In this document: positions 17,660 through 26,197 of the stretch, piece by piece
Layout of the letters: each line of letters opens with the position of its first letter
How positions within the stretch are numbered: the stretch's first letter is position 1
Source: Clostridiales bacterium
GTDB taxonomy: Bacteria; Bacillota; Clostridia; Lachnospirales; Lachnospiraceae
Assembly (NCBI GenBank): GCA_020859985.1
Contig: JAJBVD010000082.1
Location: 1 to 34,739 of the forward strand
Direction of reading: 5' to 3'
Length of the DNA stretch: 34,739 nucleotides
The notes under the pieces: model-generated
Seen by the model: the letters and a program-made list of their open reading frames with translations, nothing else
What the model was told of the DNA's origin: nothing
Database searches by the model: none
Made by a program: the position numbers and the translations under genes

Positions 17660-18247
17660 ATGAAAGCGATAGCGGATATGAGACTGCTTGAAGGCTATGG
17701 CAGTAATAATAACAGCCTTATGGCTGTTGGAAACGTGACGATCAATGAACTGATTACGATCAAAGGCGTAAAGTTCATGGAATTTCCGCAGGAGGATGGG
17801 ACAAAGAAAGCGGTCGTGCTCTTGCCGCGCAGGGAAGTCAAAAAAGAAGATGGGAAGAGCGATTGGAAGCCTGTATTTGATGTGACGAAAGAAATGAAAG
17901 CGGAGATAGACCGCGTTGTTGGGGAGAGTATGAAAGGCCGCGTGGTGAACGAGCTGCATAAGCCGGAAATCGAAGTTTCTGTTACCCCGTATCAGGATAG
18001 TTCGAACGGCTTTCTTGGCTATGCTTCCATAAAATTCGATGGTGCTTTAACGATAAAAGGCGTTCGGATTTATGAAAACCGTGACGGGGAAGGAATCCGG
18101 CTGTCGTATCCTTCCGACGAGAAAAACAAATATGGAATAGTTGCGATTCAGGGATCAATTTTTAAAACGGCGATCTTAGAGAAAACGCAGGAGGCGTATG
18201 AGGAAGCCATATCTGCTCGTGAACAGCAAAGGGGGAAAAGCTTATGA
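17660..18247 (+). CDS. Protein with two SpoVG-like domains
   Basis: 195 aa from ATG 17660; a TTG at 17597 is an alternative start but MKAIADMRLLEGYG fits the family better. Two SpoVG-like units are seen: NVTINELITIKGVKFMEFPQEDGTKKAVVLLPRR (about 27-60) and ASIKFDGALTIKGVRIYENRDGEGIRLSYPSDEK (about 120-155). SpoVG proteins are small nucleic-acid binding regulators, usually with one domain, so this is a tandem duplication or fusion. Its stop overlaps the next start (ATGA), so it is translationally coupled to the PcfB gene. Confidence 0.75.
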   Translation: MKAIADMRLLEGYGSNNNSLMAVGNVTINELITIKGVKFMEFPQEDGTKKAVVLLPRREVKKEDGKSDWKPVFDVTKEMKAEIDRVVGESMKGRVVNELHKPEIEVSVTPYQDSSNGFLGYASIKFDGALTIKGVRIYENRDGEGIRLSYPSDEKNKYGIVAIQGSIFKTAILEKTQEAYEEAISAREQQRGKSL

Positions 18248-19410
18248 GCGAGGTTCAGGATGCCTGTCAGATCGTCCTTGTGGCTGGTAAGGGAGCCTAC
18301 TGGGTAGGAAAAATCCAGATAAAGATTGCACTGAGTCTGTTAAAACTCATGAACACTATCTATCTGGCAAAATGGGAAGGCAAGGTCGGCCTGAACCGTT
18401 TCCGGAACATCAAGGGCGATAACTATCTGTTCGTTAATGTAAACTCGGAAGACGGCCGTGTCCTCAAAGAAGTTGAAAAGGAATTAAAAGATCACGGCAT
18501 TCTCTTTGCGAGGATGCCGGATCTTTGTGGAGGTGACGGACGTACGCAGTATGTCATATCACCCTCTGACGCTGCTAAATTCAAGTCGTTTCTGATCGAC
18601 CATAATAAGGGAAAGAGTCGCCGGATCAAGGTCGGGACGATCAATGCGGAAGATTATATGCTGTCAGGATATGACGAGCAGGGCCGGGAGACACAGGAAT
18701 TGAAAGAATTGAACCGGTCTGCTGCGGAAGAAATCAGAAAAATGCAAAACCAGAAGCCGGAAAAACAGCAGACGGAGAGCCGCATCCAGAAGCCGGAAAA
18801 GCAGCAGACAGAGAGTAGCATACAACCGTTAGAAAAGCAGCAGACAGAGGGCCGTGTCCAGCCGTACAGAAAGATACGGGCAGCAAAATCAGAGAAGGAA
18901 GAGAAAGCTGCTGAAATAGATGAAGATTTGGGGAGCAGACCGTCCTTAAAGACGGTTCAATATCATTGTTTACGTCATGATGAGATGGTGGCCGAGAGCG
19001 GTGATATTGTATGGATCTATGATCGCCCCATGGAAAAGCAGGACGACTGGTGTATGTTCGAGATGCGGGACGGCAGGCACGCCGTCATCATCCCGGAGTC
19101 AGAACATTATACGCTGATATCAGGGAGCGGACCAAAATATCGGACTGCGATTTATGATGGGCGTGAATATAACGTTGTAGATATGGAAACAGGCGAAATG
19201 CAGAAAATGAAGGGCGCAGATGTATCGGCTCAAATGCGAAAGCCGGATGTACGCACTATAAATTTCCAGTTAAAGAACCGCTATCGCAACACATTAAATG
19301 GCAAAGAATGGCAGCCGAAGACGACAGATTTTCGGAGAAGAGCGGCAGACAGGCAGTCTGACAGCAGACGACCGCAGAGGAGCATAGTGGAGACCAATAG
19401 ATTGAAATAA
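18244..19410 (+). CDS. PcfB-like (DUF3801) conjugation protein
   Basis: 388 aa. The N-terminal ~140 residues (IALSLLKLMNTIYLAKWEGKVGLNRFRNIKGDNYLF, LKDHGILFARMPDLCGGDGRTQYVISPSDAAKFKSFLID) fit PcfB/DUF3801, which in other conjugative systems accompanies the coupling protein. A Gln/Lys-rich linker has three 12-aa repeats of the type QKPEKQQTESRI (18751-18858). The C-terminal part (about 235-310, WCMFEMRDGRHAVIIPESEHYTLI) is unrecognised. It lies directly upstream of the VirD4-like gene, the usual order. Confidence 0.78.
   Translation: MSEVQDACQIVLVAGKGAYWVGKIQIKIALSLLKLMNTIYLAKWEGKVGLNRFRNIKGDNYLFVNVNSEDGRVLKEVEKELKDHGILFARMPDLCGGDGRTQYVISPSDAAKFKSFLIDHNKGKSRRIKVGTINAEDYMLSGYDEQGRETQELKELNRSAAEEIRKMQNQKPEKQQTESRIQKPEKQQTESSIQPLEKQQTEGRVQPYRKIRAAKSEKEEKAAEIDEDLGSRPSLKTVQYHCLRHDEMVAESGDIVWIYDRPMEKQDDWCMFEMRDGRHAVIIPESEHYTLISGSGPKYRTAIYDGREYNVVDMETGEMQKMKGADVSAQMRKPDVRTINFQLKNRYRNTLNGKEWQPKTTDFRRRAADRQSDSRRPQRSIVETNRLK
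18751..18858 (+). repeat. Three tandem 36-bp in-frame repeats in the PcfB-like gene
   Basis: Units at 18751-18786, 18787-18822 and 18823-18858 each encode a version of QKPEKQQTESRI; the first two are close copies and the third has diverged. The repeat length keeps the frame, so copy number could vary between strains without inactivating the gene. Confidence 0.85.
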
Positions 19411-19545
19411 TCCAGACCGGCCTTATCCCGAATCGCCATCATTCCTTGATTGGCATCATTCTGAATCAGCATTATCCTGAACAGGTTTGATTTGAAAAGG
19501 GATTACAGAGTTCGGCAACACACAAAGAGAGGAAGTGAGGATTGA

Positions 19546-20064
19546 ATGGATGATCTTTTGAAAATGCGGAAGCCCAACCATGCCTTTTTTATCTTCCTGT
19601 TTTTTGTTTCTGTGTATGTTGGTTACTGCGTTGGGAAACTGGCCGGAGTGGAGATCACACTGGATAATATTATTACACTTTTCCAATGGGCGCTTCTTCA
19701 CCCGCTTCCGTTTCAGATTACTGCACTTACGTTAAAATCTGTTCTTATCTGCATTATGGTCTGGATGGTAGCGTATGCGCAGCATATTACATCCGTCCGC
19801 AACTATATGCCTGGCAGGGAGTATGGATCAGGAAGACTGGCGAAGCTTAAGGACGTAAGGAAGGCACTTGAAGACCCTGATCCCAGAAAGAACAAAATCA
19901 TATCCGAGCACGTCCGTATCAGTATGCTCACAAGACTGACCGGATTAAATAACAATATGATCGTGATCGGCGGTTCCGGCGCTGGTAAGTCTTTCTTATT
20001 AGTAAAGCCGAATGGCTATAACTGTGGGTACACGTCGTACGTTTTCACAGACCCTAAGGGTTAG
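19546..20064 (+). CDS. VirD4-like coupling protein, N-terminal part, interrupted
   Basis: 172 aa ending in TDPKG followed at once by a TAG supplied by the inserted element. Two membrane helices (about 12-31 and 60-80) and the Walker A motif GGSGAGKSFLLVKPN (about 146-160) identify the coupling ATPase that delivers the relaxase-DNA complex to the type IV secretion channel. The rest of the protein resumes at 33369 in the correct frame (ELLRDIGHYLELMGY). As it stands the ATPase is truncated before Walker B and should be inactive. The start has AGAGGAAGTGAGG upstream. The 135-base gap before it (19411-19545) holds only diverged short GAATC/CATCATTC-type repeats. Confidence 0.92.
   Translation: MDDLLKMRKPNHAFFIFLFFVSVYVGYCVGKLAGVEITLDNIITLFQWALLHPLPFQITALTLKSVLICIMVWMVAYAQHITSVRNYMPGREYGSGRLAKLKDVRKALEDPDPRKNKIISEHVRISMLTRLTGLNNNMIVIGGSGAGKSFLLVKPNGYNCGYTSYVFTDPKG
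20056..20061 (+). repeat. attL core AAGGGT
   Basis: Six bases shared with the right end, at the codons for K-G of TDPKG. The undisturbed target contains ACCCT-A-AGGGT, an imperfect palindrome (20051-20061), which may help the recombinase dimer bind. The exact two-base crossover cannot be placed within the six bases. Confidence 0.85.
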
Positions 20065-20130
20065 TATAGTAGCAGGACAGACAAAAAAAGCATTGATTGG
20101 GCATTACATTTTCGGAAAGGAGGGGATTGA

Positions 20131-22389
20131 ATGCCCGGAAAAAGCGAGGATTTAACGGCATTGTACGAGCGCCTGTCTCACGATGATGAGCTGCAGGGGG
20201 AGTCGAACAGCATAACGAACCAGAAGAAATATCTGGAAGATTACGCTCGGCGGAACGGCTTCCGGAAATTCCGGCATTTTACAGATGACGGTTACAGTGG
20301 GACCAACTTCAACCGCCCAGGATTCAATGCCCTGCTTTCAGAAATCGAAGCAGGACGGGTAAAGACGGTGATTGTGAAAGACATGAGCCGCTTCGGCAGG
20401 AATTATCTGCAGGTCGGATTCTATACGGAAATGATGTTTCCGGAAAAGGGCGTCCGGTTCATTGCAGTCAATAACAGCATCGACAGTGCGAATCCGACCG
20501 ACAATGATTTTACGCCATTTCTGAATATCATGAACGAGTGGTATGCCAAGGACACCAGCAAGAAGATCCGGACAATATTCCGGTCGAGGATGCTGGACGG
20601 GAAACGCTGCACCGGCAGCGTTCCGTACGGCTACACACGTAAGCCGGGAGACAAACAGACGTTTTATGTGGATGAGGAGGCTGCAGCAGTGGTCCGCCGG
20701 ATATTCAAAAGGGCTGCGGAGGGGATTCCGGTCAATGAGATAGCAAGTGAACTGTCGGAAGATAGAGTTCTGATTCCCGCAGCCTACAAGGAAACACGGG
20801 GAGCGGAAGGTGAGCGTCATCATTACAATTACCATGATAAATATGCCTGGAGGAGTATGTCGGTCTGTACTATTTTGGAGCGGCAGGAGTATTTAGGCCA
20901 TACGGTACTCGGAAAAACCGTGCGGGAGAGTTTCAAGAGCCATAAGTCGAGGAAAGCCAGACCGGATGAGATTCTGATATTTCCGAATACCCATGAGGCA
21001 ATCATTGACCAGGAGACATGGGATAACGCGCAGCGGCTGAAAAAACGGAAACCGCGCCATCTGGCGAACGGGCAGCTTACACATCGGCTGTCCGGCATGG
21101 TGTTCTGTGCGGACTGCGGTTCGCGGATGAGCTACAGAGGCTCGGATTCGCACCACAGGGCAAACGGCAGAATTTATGACTGCGATTTTTATTTTCAGTG
21201 CAGCCATTATAAGGTCAATTACAAACCGTGTACGTCCCATTATGTGAAAGCTTCGGTATTGGAAGAAGCTCTCCTGCGGGCTGTCCGCAGTGTGTGCGTG
21301 TATGTTATGGAGAATGAGGAGCGGTTTGTCAACGAGATCAGAGAGCAGTGGAGACAGAAGCAGTCAGAATCCTCCGCAGAGAACCGGAAAGAGCTTGCAG
21401 CGGCTCAGAACCGTGTTTCAGAACTGGATACGCTTATCCGGAGCCTGTATGAAAGCAATGCCAGCGGTAAGCTGCCGGACCGGCAGTTTCAGCGGCTGAT
21501 GGCGCAGTACGATGAGGAACAGGAGCGAATGGAGAAACGGATCACCGAGCTGGAGGCTCTGGAGGAAGAAGCGGAATCCGAAAAAATGCAGGCCGAACGT
21601 TTTACCGCACTCGTACGCAAATATGGGGAATGCCGGGAAGTGACTGACCAGATGCTATACGCCCTTGTTGAGAAAATCGTAGTCCATGAGGCAACGGGCG
21701 GTCACACCGTTTACCGCCAGCAGAAAATAGACATCTACTTCAACTTTATCGGGAACTTTAAGCCGCCCGGTACAGAGCCTGCAGAAGAAGAAATCGCGGC
21801 GGAGATTGAACGCCAGAAGACGGAGAGACAAAAGTTTTACGCCGAAAACCGCAAGGCCAAAGTGGAGGACATGAGGGAAGCTGCAGCCGCCGATTCGGAC
21901 GCAGCCGCGCAGTATGAAGAATTCCTTCAGAGAAAGAGAGAACAGTCCAGACAGAGCAGCGAGCGGAAACGGCGGGATGCGGGTATTAAACCGAAAACAC
22001 CCGCCCCAACCGATCCCGCCGACATAAGAGCGCGGGAAGCGGAATACCGCAGACGCCAGAAGGCAAAGCGCGAAGCGCGGATGGCGGAAGATCCGCAGTA
22101 TGCGGAAATGATCCGTGAACGGAATGAGGAGTACAACCGCCGCAGATGTGAGAAAAGAAGGGAGAGAAAACGGACGCTGTTAGAACAGGCCGCAACAAAT
22201 CCGGATGCTGCGCGGGAGCTTGCTGAAATGAGGGCGAAGAACGCAGCTGCCCAGAAGCGGCACAGGGATCGGAAACGCGCCGAGTCGAAATCCTGTTCAG
22301 AACAGGCATCAAAGCCTGCTGAAATAAAATCTGATGATGAACAGGTTTTATCATTTGCTGATAATCCTGCAGAGGAGGTGAAACACTAA
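20131..22389 (+). CDS. Large serine recombinase, TnpX-like, with repeated basic C-terminal tail
   Basis: 752 aa; GGAAAGGAGGGG precedes ATG 20131. The resolvase domain (about 8-160) has YERLSHDDE with the likely nucleophile Ser16, followed by DMSRFGRNYLQVG. Then come a recombinase domain (SVPYGYTRKPGD), a zinc ribbon (FCADCGSRM...DFYFQCSHY...CTSHYV, about 328-375), a coiled coil (400-490) and a DUF4368-like segment (VEKIVVHE...YFNFIGNF). This enzyme excises and integrates the nested element. The last ~180 residues are unusual: three basic ~32-aa repeats ending SERKRR, RRERKR and RHRDRKR. It sits 69 bases from the left end, as expected for TnpX-like enzymes. Confidence 0.92.
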   Translation: MPGKSEDLTALYERLSHDDELQGESNSITNQKKYLEDYARRNGFRKFRHFTDDGYSGTNFNRPGFNALLSEIEAGRVKTVIVKDMSRFGRNYLQVGFYTEMMFPEKGVRFIAVNNSIDSANPTDNDFTPFLNIMNEWYAKDTSKKIRTIFRSRMLDGKRCTGSVPYGYTRKPGDKQTFYVDEEAAAVVRRIFKRAAEGIPVNEIASELSEDRVLIPAAYKETRGAEGERHHYNYHDKYAWRSMSVCTILERQEYLGHTVLGKTVRESFKSHKSRKARPDEILIFPNTHEAIIDQETWDNAQRLKKRKPRHLANGQLTHRLSGMVFCADCGSRMSYRGSDSHHRANGRIYDCDFYFQCSHYKVNYKPCTSHYVKASVLEEALLRAVRSVCVYVMENEERFVNEIREQWRQKQSESSAENRKELAAAQNRVSELDTLIRSLYESNASGKLPDRQFQRLMAQYDEEQERMEKRITELEALEEEAESEKMQAERFTALVRKYGECREVTDQMLYALVEKIVVHEATGGHTVYRQQKIDIYFNFIGNFKPPGTEPAEEEIAAEIERQKTERQKFYAENRKAKVEDMREAAAADSDAAAQYEEFLQRKREQSRQSSERKRRDAGIKPKTPAPTDPADIRAREAEYRRRQKAKREARMAEDPQYAEMIRERNEEYNRRRCEKRRERKRTLLEQAATNPDAARELAEMRAKNAAAQKRHRDRKRAESKSCSEQASKPAEIKSDDEQVLSFADNPAEEVKH

Positions 22390-22427
22390 GTAACTCGTGA
22401 AATTTTAAGGGAAGGAGGTGGATGCTT

Positions 22428-22664
22428 ATGAGGTACCGTATTGAATTTTCAGATGTAAAATGCTGTAAGTATGCGGACAGCAGAGAGGAACTGTTGAAGT
22501 GGCTGCAGAATCCCCATGAGGGAATTGTTAGTGATATCCGCAAGGTGTATGCGAATGGCGCTACAGATTCCGTGATGGACAAGTACAGGTCATTCATGAA
22601 TGAGCGCGAGACATATACATATACTCGCGAAAGCGAAAATACGGAAAGGAGCCGTGTAAGATGA
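22428..22664 (+). CDS. Small hypothetical protein
   Basis: 78 aa from ATG 22428 (GGAGGTG at 22414-22420 gives good spacing; ATG 22422 is too close). Sequence MRYRIEFSDVKCCKYADSREELLKWLQNPHEGIVSDIRKVY has no family I can name with confidence. It follows the recombinase by 38 bases and overlaps the next start (ATGA), so the genes form an operon. Confidence 0.68.
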   Translation: MRYRIEFSDVKCCKYADSREELLKWLQNPHEGIVSDIRKVYANGATDSVMDKYRSFMNERETYTYTRESENTERSRVR

Positions 22665-23017
22665 AAACTATGATGGAAGCTATTTTTGATGGAAAACTGT
22701 ATCCGGCAGAGAAAGTCGTGCCGGAATCGAAAGAGTACTGGGATGCGATCCGTGATGCCGGTGCGCAGATGGAAGAACTCGAAAGCCTGTTGAGTGAGGA
22801 CGATTACGGAAAAGTAGAAAAACTTTGCGATCTGATGTCCGTAGAGTCTGACTGTCAGAACAAGGAATTCTTTAAATACGGATTGTCTCTGGGAATGGCA
22901 CTGATGTGTGAAGCGTCAGATGCGCTTACGACGTACAGTGATGAAAACGGAAATATCAGCATTCATCTGGAGGAAAATCAGAATCCTCCGGATGCGGTCG
23001 AAGCTGAACCAAATTGA
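22661..23017 (+). CDS. DUF6809-like small protein
   Basis: 118 aa, acidic and mostly helical. LESLLSEDDYGKVEKLCDLMSVESDCQNKEFFKYGLSLGMALMCEA resembles DUF6809, a small domain frequent on Clostridia mobile elements. Its start overlaps the previous stop. Function unknown. A terminator follows at 23063. Confidence 0.65.
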   Translation: MKTMMEAIFDGKLYPAEKVVPESKEYWDAIRDAGAQMEELESLLSEDDYGKVEKLCDLMSVESDCQNKEFFKYGLSLGMALMCEASDALTTYSDENGNISIHLEENQNPPDAVEAEPN

Positions 23018-23062
23018 CAAAACTGTTTTTACAAAAACCAATAACCATTTCACCTTTTGGAG

Positions 23063-23091
23063 AACCGTCTTGCTATGCAGGGCGGTTTTTT
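23063..23091 (+). terminator. Rho-independent terminator after the recombinase operon
   Basis: AACCGTCTTGC (23063-23073) pairs with GCAGGGCGGTT (23077-23087) over 11 positions, with G-U pairs, and a run of Ts follows. The open frame across it (from 23057) is therefore not the start of the next gene. Confidence 0.75.
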
Positions 23092-23122
23092 CATGCCATT
23101 TTTTCAGAAAGGAAAGTTGATT

Positions 23123-23416
23123 ATGTCTTGTGAACAGAATGATAGTCATACGGACTATCGGACGAGGCAGCTTGAAGAAAATCAGCGCCGGATGCGCTAT
23201 GAGGAGCAGCAGAAGAAGATTCTGCAGAACCAGAGGAAGCAGCTCACCCGTAAGGAACGGACGCACCGGTTGTGTAAGAGAGGCGGTATGCTGGAAAGTT
23301 TTTTTTATAATCCGGAACAGTATACAGATGAAGAAATTTACGATGTTCTGAAGGTCGCTTTTTCACAGTCGGCTGTAATACGGCGTATCGCTGAAATTGA
23401 CCGCAGCAAGCTGTAA
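23123..23416 (+). CDS. DUF3847-like small basic protein
   Basis: 97 aa from ATG 23123 with AAAGGAAAG upstream; the in-frame extension to 23057 runs through a terminator. LEENQRRMRYEEQQKKILQNQRKQLTRKERTHRLCKRGGMLESFF fits DUF3847, a basic coiled-coil protein regularly placed just upstream of MobA-type relaxases, where it may act like MobC in the relaxosome. The oriT region begins right after its stop. Confidence 0.72.
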   Translation: MSCEQNDSHTDYRTRQLEENQRRMRYEEQQKKILQNQRKQLTRKERTHRLCKRGGMLESFFYNPEQYTDEEIYDVLKVAFSQSAVIRRIAEIDRSKL

Positions 23417-23881
23417 TGCCGTCAAAAATACGTTACAATTCGCGGGATTTCGTCAGTTCACAATTTCGTAACAATTTAGATTTTGCCAAATTGAATTTGT
23501 GACCAATCTGTGAACTTTCGCTGCAGAATTTGAAGAATTTTCGGCGGCATCCCCCCTTGCCGTGCAAGGGCGCAATTATACCCCCGCCCTGTCGGTCGAT
23601 GGTAAATTGCGCTCCTGCGGAGGGCCAGGAAATCTTCGAGCTGCGCGTCTCGATTTCCCACAGGGGACACTCCGTTTCCCCTGCGACGGCGTTGCCGTCT
23701 ACCTCTTTGGTTCCTGCCGGACTGTATTTTCTGGACGGTCAGTTGGACAGTCCGGCAGGTTTGCGCAGCATCCGGCAGTGCTTCGCTCTGCTGATAGCTG
23801 CTTAAAAACCAAAACCACAAAGCAGGCTGTTTCGCAACGGAGAGTCTGCTTTTACAAAAACTGGAAGGAGTGATTTGCAGT
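23417..23881. other. Nested-element oriT region with hairpins and IncQ-like nic cores
   Basis: No gene is supported here. Palindromes: CCTTG-CCGTG-CAAGG (about 23555-23569), CAGGGGA/TCCCCTG (23661-23683), GACGGC-GTT-GCCGTC (23685-23699), and a perfect 13-bp inverted repeat CCTGCCGGACTGT/ACAGTCCGGCAGG (23713-23725, 23747-23759). On the minus strand TATAATTGCGCCCTTGCACG (23580-23561) resembles the RSF1010/MobQ nic core (TAA-TGCGCCCT type). A related sequence TAAATTGCGCTCCTGCGG faces it on the plus strand (23603-23620). Position directly before the MobQ-type relaxase fits oriT. Strand and exact nic are inferred. Confidence 0.7.
23498..23520 (+). repeat. Phased TGTGAC/TGTGAA pair shared with the ICE mob region
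   Basis: TGTGACCAATCTGTGAAC and the next five bases match 1083-1105 at 22 of 23 positions, with the same 11-bp phase between GTGs (23499, 23510). An inverted relative GTTCACAATTTCGTAAC lies at 23456-23472, also with 11-bp spacing. Confidence 0.75.
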
Positions 23882-25762
23882 ATGCCATGTCCACATTTTA
23901 AGATATCCATTATCAAACGGAGTGCGCGTCAGTCCGCTGTAGCAGCTGCCGCATATCAGAGCGGAGAAGTTTTATTCTGCGAGTATGATAACAGGAAAAA
24001 GGCATATACGGAAAAGCGGGGGATTGTCTATACAGAAATCATGCTGCCGTCAAATGCTCCTGCTGCTTATGCTGACCGGAACACGTTATGGAATGCGGTA
24101 GAAGCAGTAGAAAACAAATGGAATTCACAGCTTGCCCGTCGGATCATACTTGCACTTCCGAGAGAAGTGCCAAAAGAACAATATCCGCAAATGCTCCGGG
24201 ATTTCTGCCAGGAGCATTTTGTCTCCAGAGGAATGTGCGCGGATTTCGCAATCCATGACAAAAGAGACGGCAATCCGCACGCGCATATCATTCTGACGAT
24301 GCGCTCCATGGATGAAAAAGGAAACTGGCAGCCTAAGTCGCGAAAGGTCTATAACCTTGATGAAAACGGACAGAGGTATAAATGCCCTAACAGCCGGTAC
24401 TGGTCGAGCCACAAGGAAGAAGTGGTTGACTGGAATCATAAAAAGTATGCAGAAATCTGGCGGCATGGGTGGGAGACGGTCACAAACAAATATCTGGAAC
24501 GGAACAACCGGACGGAGCGTGTTGATCTCCGCTCACTGGAACGGCAAGGCAGCGAGATGCTTCCGACCGTTCATCTCGGTCCTGCGATCCATCAGATGGA
24601 AAAACGCGGTATTAAAACGAATATAGGCAACATTAACCGGGATGTCCAAAAAGTAAATAAGGCGATAGCTGATAAAATTCGCAGCATCAACAGCCTGTTG
24701 GAAGAACAGAATCGTCTGGATCAGAACAGATACAAAGCAATCCGTCTTGATATCGGTCCTTTTCTCTCAGATGTCAATTCTGTGCTATTTCAGTATTTTG
24801 AGACACGGGAGGAGGAAAGACGTGAGCAGCCGGGTGATTTTCCATATCAGGAAAGCTACAGGGAGTATGAGGAGATCATGCACTCTGTCAACTTTATCCG
24901 CTCCTGGTATTCTGTAAATAATGCAGGCGATGTGGAAAGAGAAATAGATAATCTTGTTGAGAAGACTGCTCAAATAAAAGAGAAAAAAGAAACAACGAAA
25001 CATCGGATGAAAGAGATCGAAAAGCTGAAGGATGCTGCAGAAGAACGCGATCGCCTGCAGCCGATCCACGATAGATATATCAGACTCGGATGGAAGTCAA
25101 GAATGCGGAAGTTCTACGACGAGTATAGAACAGAACTGGACGCTTATGACAAAGCCTACCGCTATGTCAGAAGCCATTCGGATGGCAACGAATACGTATC
25201 TGCATTAAGGCTGGGATTTGAGTATGAGCGTCTGGAGAGAGAACTGGAGTCGTATGACAAGGATCTCGAAAAAATACAAAATGATGATAAGGAGTTGAAA
25301 AAAATTCTCTGGTATATTTCAAAGGTCGCTCCGCAGGAGACTCATACGATAAAAGTCACGCCAGAGCAGATTCAGCCGCATCTGCAGAAGGAGGATGTAC
25401 CAGAGATGGTGTCAGAGCCAGAGCCGGAACCGGAGAAGCTGCAGAACTTATCTACCGAACATTCAAAATCGGAGAAGCTGCAGAGCTTATCTTCCGAGCC
25501 GCTGGAACTGTCGTTAGATATACGTGATGAGCAGCCGGAAGATTCAGAGCCGCAGCAACAGTACGACATTCCGGACGTAATTGAGTGGGAAGATTATGAG
25601 GGAAATAAATATCGTGTTCCAGTGCATCCGGACGGAACTATAGACAGGGAGCGTCTGGCAAAGTGGCAGACGGAACAGGGATACGAACCACAGAAACCAG
25701 AAGAACCGGACGAACCAGAAGAAGATATGGAACTCTCACAGGACAGAGGAAGGAGCCGATAA
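23882..25762 (+). CDS. mobA: MobA/MobL-family (MobQ) relaxase of the nested element
   Basis: 626 aa from ATG 23882 (AAGGAG at 23865-23870; a GTG at 23870 overlaps that site). The start HFKISIIKRSARQSAVAAAAYQSGE is the classic MobA/MobL motif with the likely catalytic Tyr. HDKRDGNPHAHI carries the metal-binding His 125, 133 and 135. RVDLRSLERQG and HLGPAIHQMEKRGI follow, also typical. The C-terminal half is coiled coil, then a Glu/Pro-rich tail. It should nick the oriT just upstream. It is only distantly related to the ICE relaxase at 1702, so the two elements have independent mobilization enzymes. Confidence 0.92.
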   Translation: MPCPHFKISIIKRSARQSAVAAAAYQSGEVLFCEYDNRKKAYTEKRGIVYTEIMLPSNAPAAYADRNTLWNAVEAVENKWNSQLARRIILALPREVPKEQYPQMLRDFCQEHFVSRGMCADFAIHDKRDGNPHAHIILTMRSMDEKGNWQPKSRKVYNLDENGQRYKCPNSRYWSSHKEEVVDWNHKKYAEIWRHGWETVTNKYLERNNRTERVDLRSLERQGSEMLPTVHLGPAIHQMEKRGIKTNIGNINRDVQKVNKAIADKIRSINSLLEEQNRLDQNRYKAIRLDIGPFLSDVNSVLFQYFETREEERREQPGDFPYQESYREYEEIMHSVNFIRSWYSVNNAGDVEREIDNLVEKTAQIKEKKETTKHRMKEIEKLKDAAEERDRLQPIHDRYIRLGWKSRMRKFYDEYRTELDAYDKAYRYVRSHSDGNEYVSALRLGFEYERLERELESYDKDLEKIQNDDKELKKILWYISKVAPQETHTIKVTPEQIQPHLQKEDVPEMVSEPEPEPEKLQNLSTEHSKSEKLQSLSSEPLELSLDIRDEQPEDSEPQQQYDIPDVIEWEDYEGNKYRVPVHPDGTIDRERLAKWQTEQGYEPQKPEEPDEPEEDMELSQDRGRSR

Positions 25763-25775
25763 GGAGTGTGTAAAG

Positions 25776-26012
25776 ATGAGTGAAGAACAAGAACTTTTAA
25801 GCCAGCAGCCGGGGGCAGAGCTGGATGCAGAGAGCACGCCAGAGGAGAATATGCAGCCGGAGCGGAGCTTTGAAATGCAGATTGGAGGAACGAACTACAT
25901 TGTTGGATTTTATCACAGCAGAACCAGTCACGAGACACTTGAAGACAAGGTGAAGAAGCTGATAGAGCGGGATATGCTTGAGGAAACTTTTGAAGCGGAA
26001 AAGAAAACATAA
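25776..26012 (+). CDS. tnpW: TnpW-like transposon-encoded protein
   Basis: 78 aa; AAGGAG precedes ATG 25776, 13 bases after the relaxase stop. After an acidic start, the end RSFEMQIGGTNYIVGFYHSRTSHETLEDKVKKLIERDM fits TnpW, a small protein of Tn4451-like elements with no established activity. Together with the TnpX-like recombinase this places the nested element in the Tn4451-like group. Confidence 0.82.
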   Translation: MSEEQELLSQQPGAELDAESTPEENMQPERSFEMQIGGTNYIVGFYHSRTSHETLEDKVKKLIERDMLEETFEAEKKT

Positions 26013-26046
26013 TCAATAATAAATCCATGATACGCAAAATTAATGG

Positions 26047-26075
26047 TTGCAGATAAAAACGAATGGTGATATTAT
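26047..26075 (+). promoter_or_regulatory. Promoter of the small toxin gene at 26198
   Basis: TTGCAG (26047-26052), 17-bp spacer, TATTAT (26070-26075). It predicts a start near 26082 and a leader of about 115 bases with CCGGC/GCCGG and other short inverted repeats, typical of type I toxin mRNAs. Confidence 0.6.
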
Positions 26076-26197
26076 TTAAAATGCGTGGCGAAAGCTGCGT
26101 GGAAAGTGCCCATGATAGGGTGTGGTAGCCTCCCGAGCCAATGTAACTGATGTATCAACCGGCTTGCCGGAATTACATAGGAAGGGAGGTGGCGTGA

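Noticed and set aside
18751-18858. Regular 36-bp repeats, considered as a CRISPR remnant
   Set aside because: They are directly adjacent with no spacers, stay in frame, and encode a Gln/Lys-rich linker.
19430-19480. Short GAATC/CATCATTC repeats before the coupling-protein gene
   Set aside because: Units are irregular (18 and 15 bp spacing) and diverged; too weak to call an operator or iteron.
23057-23122. Longer start of the DUF3847-like gene
   Set aside because: The extension lies on the terminator stem and T run at 23063-23091.
23530-23873. Two overlapping open frames (91 and 103 codons) in the region before the MobA relaxase
   Set aside because: They run through several perfect palindromes and the nic-like cores, have no good ribosome site, and read as low-complexity Arg/Ser/Cys sequence; the DNA is better explained as oriT.
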